The position numbers and the translations under genes were made by a program. From Branchiostoma floridae (lineage: Eukaryota > Chordata > Leptocardii > Amphioxiformes > Branchiostomatidae), in the NCBI RefSeq assembly GCF_000003815.2, contig NW_023365706.1, positions 344,272 to 408,271 of the forward strand: 64,000 bases of DNA, read 5' to 3'. The notes under the pieces were generated by a model, which saw only the letters and a program-made list of their open reading frames with translations, made no database searches and was not told the origin of the DNA. How positions within the stretch are numbered: position 1 is the first letter of the stretch; each line of letters starts with the position of its first letter. Of the stretch, positions 63,291 to 64,000 are shown piece by piece.

Positions 63291-64000
63291 GGTGCTCAAC
63301 ACTGGACAAACACATGCACAAATAGGGATATAACTAAGGGATAATCACAACACCTTAACACCAGCAGGGGCACTAGGAGGGGGCATGCTGTACACCACTG
63401 GACAAACACATGCACAGATATAGGGAAAACAAGAAGAAGAAGAAGAAATACCTAAAGGGATCATCAGGTTACACCTTAACACGCCTGAGAAGGGGAGGGG
63501 TGGTGCTTAACAATGAATGAACACACAGGTGGGGAAACTTCTGGTTATAATATAACACATGCACAGATGGGGAAACTACTCAGGGATCATCACTGAACAC
63601 CATGGTGCTCAACAGTGGACAAACATGTAACATCAACATTACAGTTTACAGTCACAATGACTCTCACACTAACGTGGACATAATACATTATACAAGACAT
63701 TTTAATTACATGAGTTACTGGGTGTGAAATAAAACTGAAAATAGCAACATAAGAAAAGGCCGTTCGGGGTCAGAAACACGTAAAGTTAGATATTGACATG
63801 GCACGTTAGTTTTAGTTAGCATTTTACTAAGTGACAGATTTATCGATCATGATGTCAGAGACGCTCATCCGTCGTGAATGACAAGAGAACCACGACGACA
63901 TTCTAGTATTTGAGCAAGAAATTGCAATTTGTACAATGAAGACCAAATAATCTCTAAGGTCGTTACAAGGTTATTATCATTACAAGAAACAAGTGTGAAA
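63291..64000. repeat. Decayed repeats of the exon 1a start region, then unannotated sequence
   Basis: CATGGTGCTCAACA-TGGACAAACA at 63288 recurs in altered form at about 63383, 63504 and 63601, together with ATGCACAGAT and AGGGATCATCA blocks. These are degenerate copies of the exon's 5' end and flank. Nothing recognised from 63680 to the window end. Confidence 0.6.

Overview
The window looks like the genome of an amphioxus (Branchiostoma-like invertebrate chordate). It has intron-rich metazoan genes with GT/AG junctions, a tandem array of scavenger-receptor and fibrinogen-domain genes, a TSPO gene, several APE-type LINEs, a 5S-rRNA-derived SINE, tRNA-derived SINEs and many foldback elements. 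The species is inferred from gene content, not from a search. Two assembly gaps (runs of N) lie at 751-883 and 2658-2883, both inside the first LINE.

Layout. 1-700: no gene seen. About 690-5920: a decayed LINE (ORF1 942-1718, ORF2 1737-5415) whose reverse transcriptase is split by a 178-bp Tc1/mariner-like MITE and a further frameshift. 6.2-38.0 kb (+ strand): four tandem paralogs, called G1-G4 here. Each encodes, where complete, a signal peptide, an angiopoietin-like Cys segment, a coiled coil of 18-residue repeats, a Thr/Pro-rich stalk, 3 to 5 group-A SRCR domains and a three-exon fibrinogen-related domain (FReD). G1 (6272-11008) lacks its N-terminal exon in the window; G2 is 13630-18428, G3 21114-28791 and G4 33219-37976. 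The spacers between genes carry a recurrent decayed ORF module, short elements with GATCGACAGTCGG ends, and a conserved proximal promoter block. They are further interrupted by a 42-bp-repeat hairpin element (30723-31291) and a 5'-truncated LINE (about 39.08-40.03 kb).

42.8-63.3 kb (- strand): one TSPO (translocator protein) locus. Single copies of coding exons 2 (43516-43654) and 3 (42787-42960) lie downstream of five different ATG-bearing first coding exons (52140-52333, 56803-56981, 59334-59521, 62730-62911, 63106-63290). All five end in the same phase and would give proteins of 163-168 aa. A full-length LINE with an intact 1081-codon ORF and 12-bp target-site duplications (45482-49464) sits in the intron between exon 2 and the first exons.

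Recurring themes. (1) The SRCR-FReD genes look like secreted, oligomerising, multivalent recognition proteins. Their SRCR and FReD scaffold exons are nearly identical between paralogs, while the predicted ligand pocket of the FReD differs. (2) In three separate places (the FReD middle exon, TSPO exon 2 and the distal TSPO first exon) the exon's 3' end plus its splice donor has been tandemly amplified into the adjacent intron, giving arrays of decoy donor sites.
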